DNA from: Pelecanus crispus
Lineage: Eukaryota; Chordata; Aves; Pelecaniformes; Pelecanidae
Direction of reading: 5' to 3'
DNA: 64,000 nucleotides
NCBI RefSeq assembly: GCF_030463565.1
Contig: NC_134652.1
Span: 19,197,397-19,261,396 of the forward strand
Every line of letters starts with the position of its first letter. The first letter of the stretch is position 1. A program made the position numbers and the translations under genes. Shown piece after piece: positions 63,653 through 64,000 of this stretch. The notes below the pieces were generated by a model. That model was not told the DNA's origin and searched no databases. It was given only the letters and a program-made list of their open reading frames with translations.

Positions 63653-64000
63653 CTAAAGGTAGGGAGGAAAAAGGAAGAAAAGTTAGTCAAGAACTTTTCA
63701 TAAGCAATAAAATTTCCATAAGCCAAACTTCACGCTAACTTGAGTAACAAAAACTGTTATATTGCTAGTTTCTACATGAACAAAACCCAACTTCAGAACC
63801 AACATCAGCTTAAACTTTACTTCATTTGCAGAACAAAATCAGAAAGGCATTTGCTTACAGTTAGCACTTAAAGAAAATAGCTTAAACCAGCAATTTGTAG
63901 TATTTATTTTTATCAATATTATCATTACAGAACCACAATGAAAAAATCCTGAAGATTCCTCAGCTTCACTCTACATTTAAAGCCCACTATAAATCTCAGC
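63653..64000 (-). other. Start of the upstream FRA10AC1 intron
   Basis: 348 bases to the window edge with no peptide resembling the FRA10AC1 N-terminus, so intronic. Confidence 0.7.

Noticed and set aside
63653-64000. First coding exon of FRA10AC1
   Set aside because: No MHGHGG-like peptide with a matching phase-2 donor could be found before the window edge.

Overview
The window is nuclear DNA from a bird. It has long introns with GT-AG splicing, CR1 LINE fragments as the dominant repeats, two solo ERVL-type LTRs, and three genes in the conserved vertebrate order RBP4 - PDE6C - FRA10AC1 (human 10q23.33). The LTR family and a tRNA-Ile-headed, CR1-tailed SINE suggest a neoavian rather than a galliform bird; this is an inference from recall of repeat families.

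Layout. (1) 1-3350, minus strand: RBP4, the plasma retinol carrier. A probable non-coding first exon and four coding exons are present; the short last exon lies beyond the left edge. (2) 3350-11420: intergenic DNA between the divergent RBP4 and PDE6C starts, with three old CR1 fragments. (3) 11421-40439, plus strand: PDE6C, the cone cGMP phosphodiesterase catalytic subunit. It is complete in 22 coding exons whose lengths sum to 2595 nt (864 codons plus stop) with every reading-frame junction intact. Intron 16 carries a solo LTR. (4) 40440-43565: the two convergent 3' UTRs. (5) 43566-64000, minus strand: FRA10AC1, a nuclear spliceosome-associated protein. Twelve coding exons (880 nt) are present, including the stop; the first coding exon and the CGG-repeat-associated 5' UTR of the human gene would lie beyond the right edge.

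RBP4 delivers retinol, the chromophore precursor, and PDE6C hydrolyses cGMP in cone phototransduction, so two vision-related genes sit head to head. FRA10AC1 is functionally unrelated and tail to tail with PDE6C.

I see no prokaryotic system, CRISPR array or undescribed gene cluster. The most interesting non-genic items are a well-preserved tRNA-Ile/CR1 chimeric SINE next to a near-perfect CTCF-type motif in a CpG-rich patch (52.16-52.45 kb), an inverted pair of same-family solo LTRs with 5-bp target duplications and a perfect GC-rich palindrome, and non-consensus 5' splice sites in two PDE6C introns. Exon coordinates come from reading splice signals and frames by eye; no database was searched.
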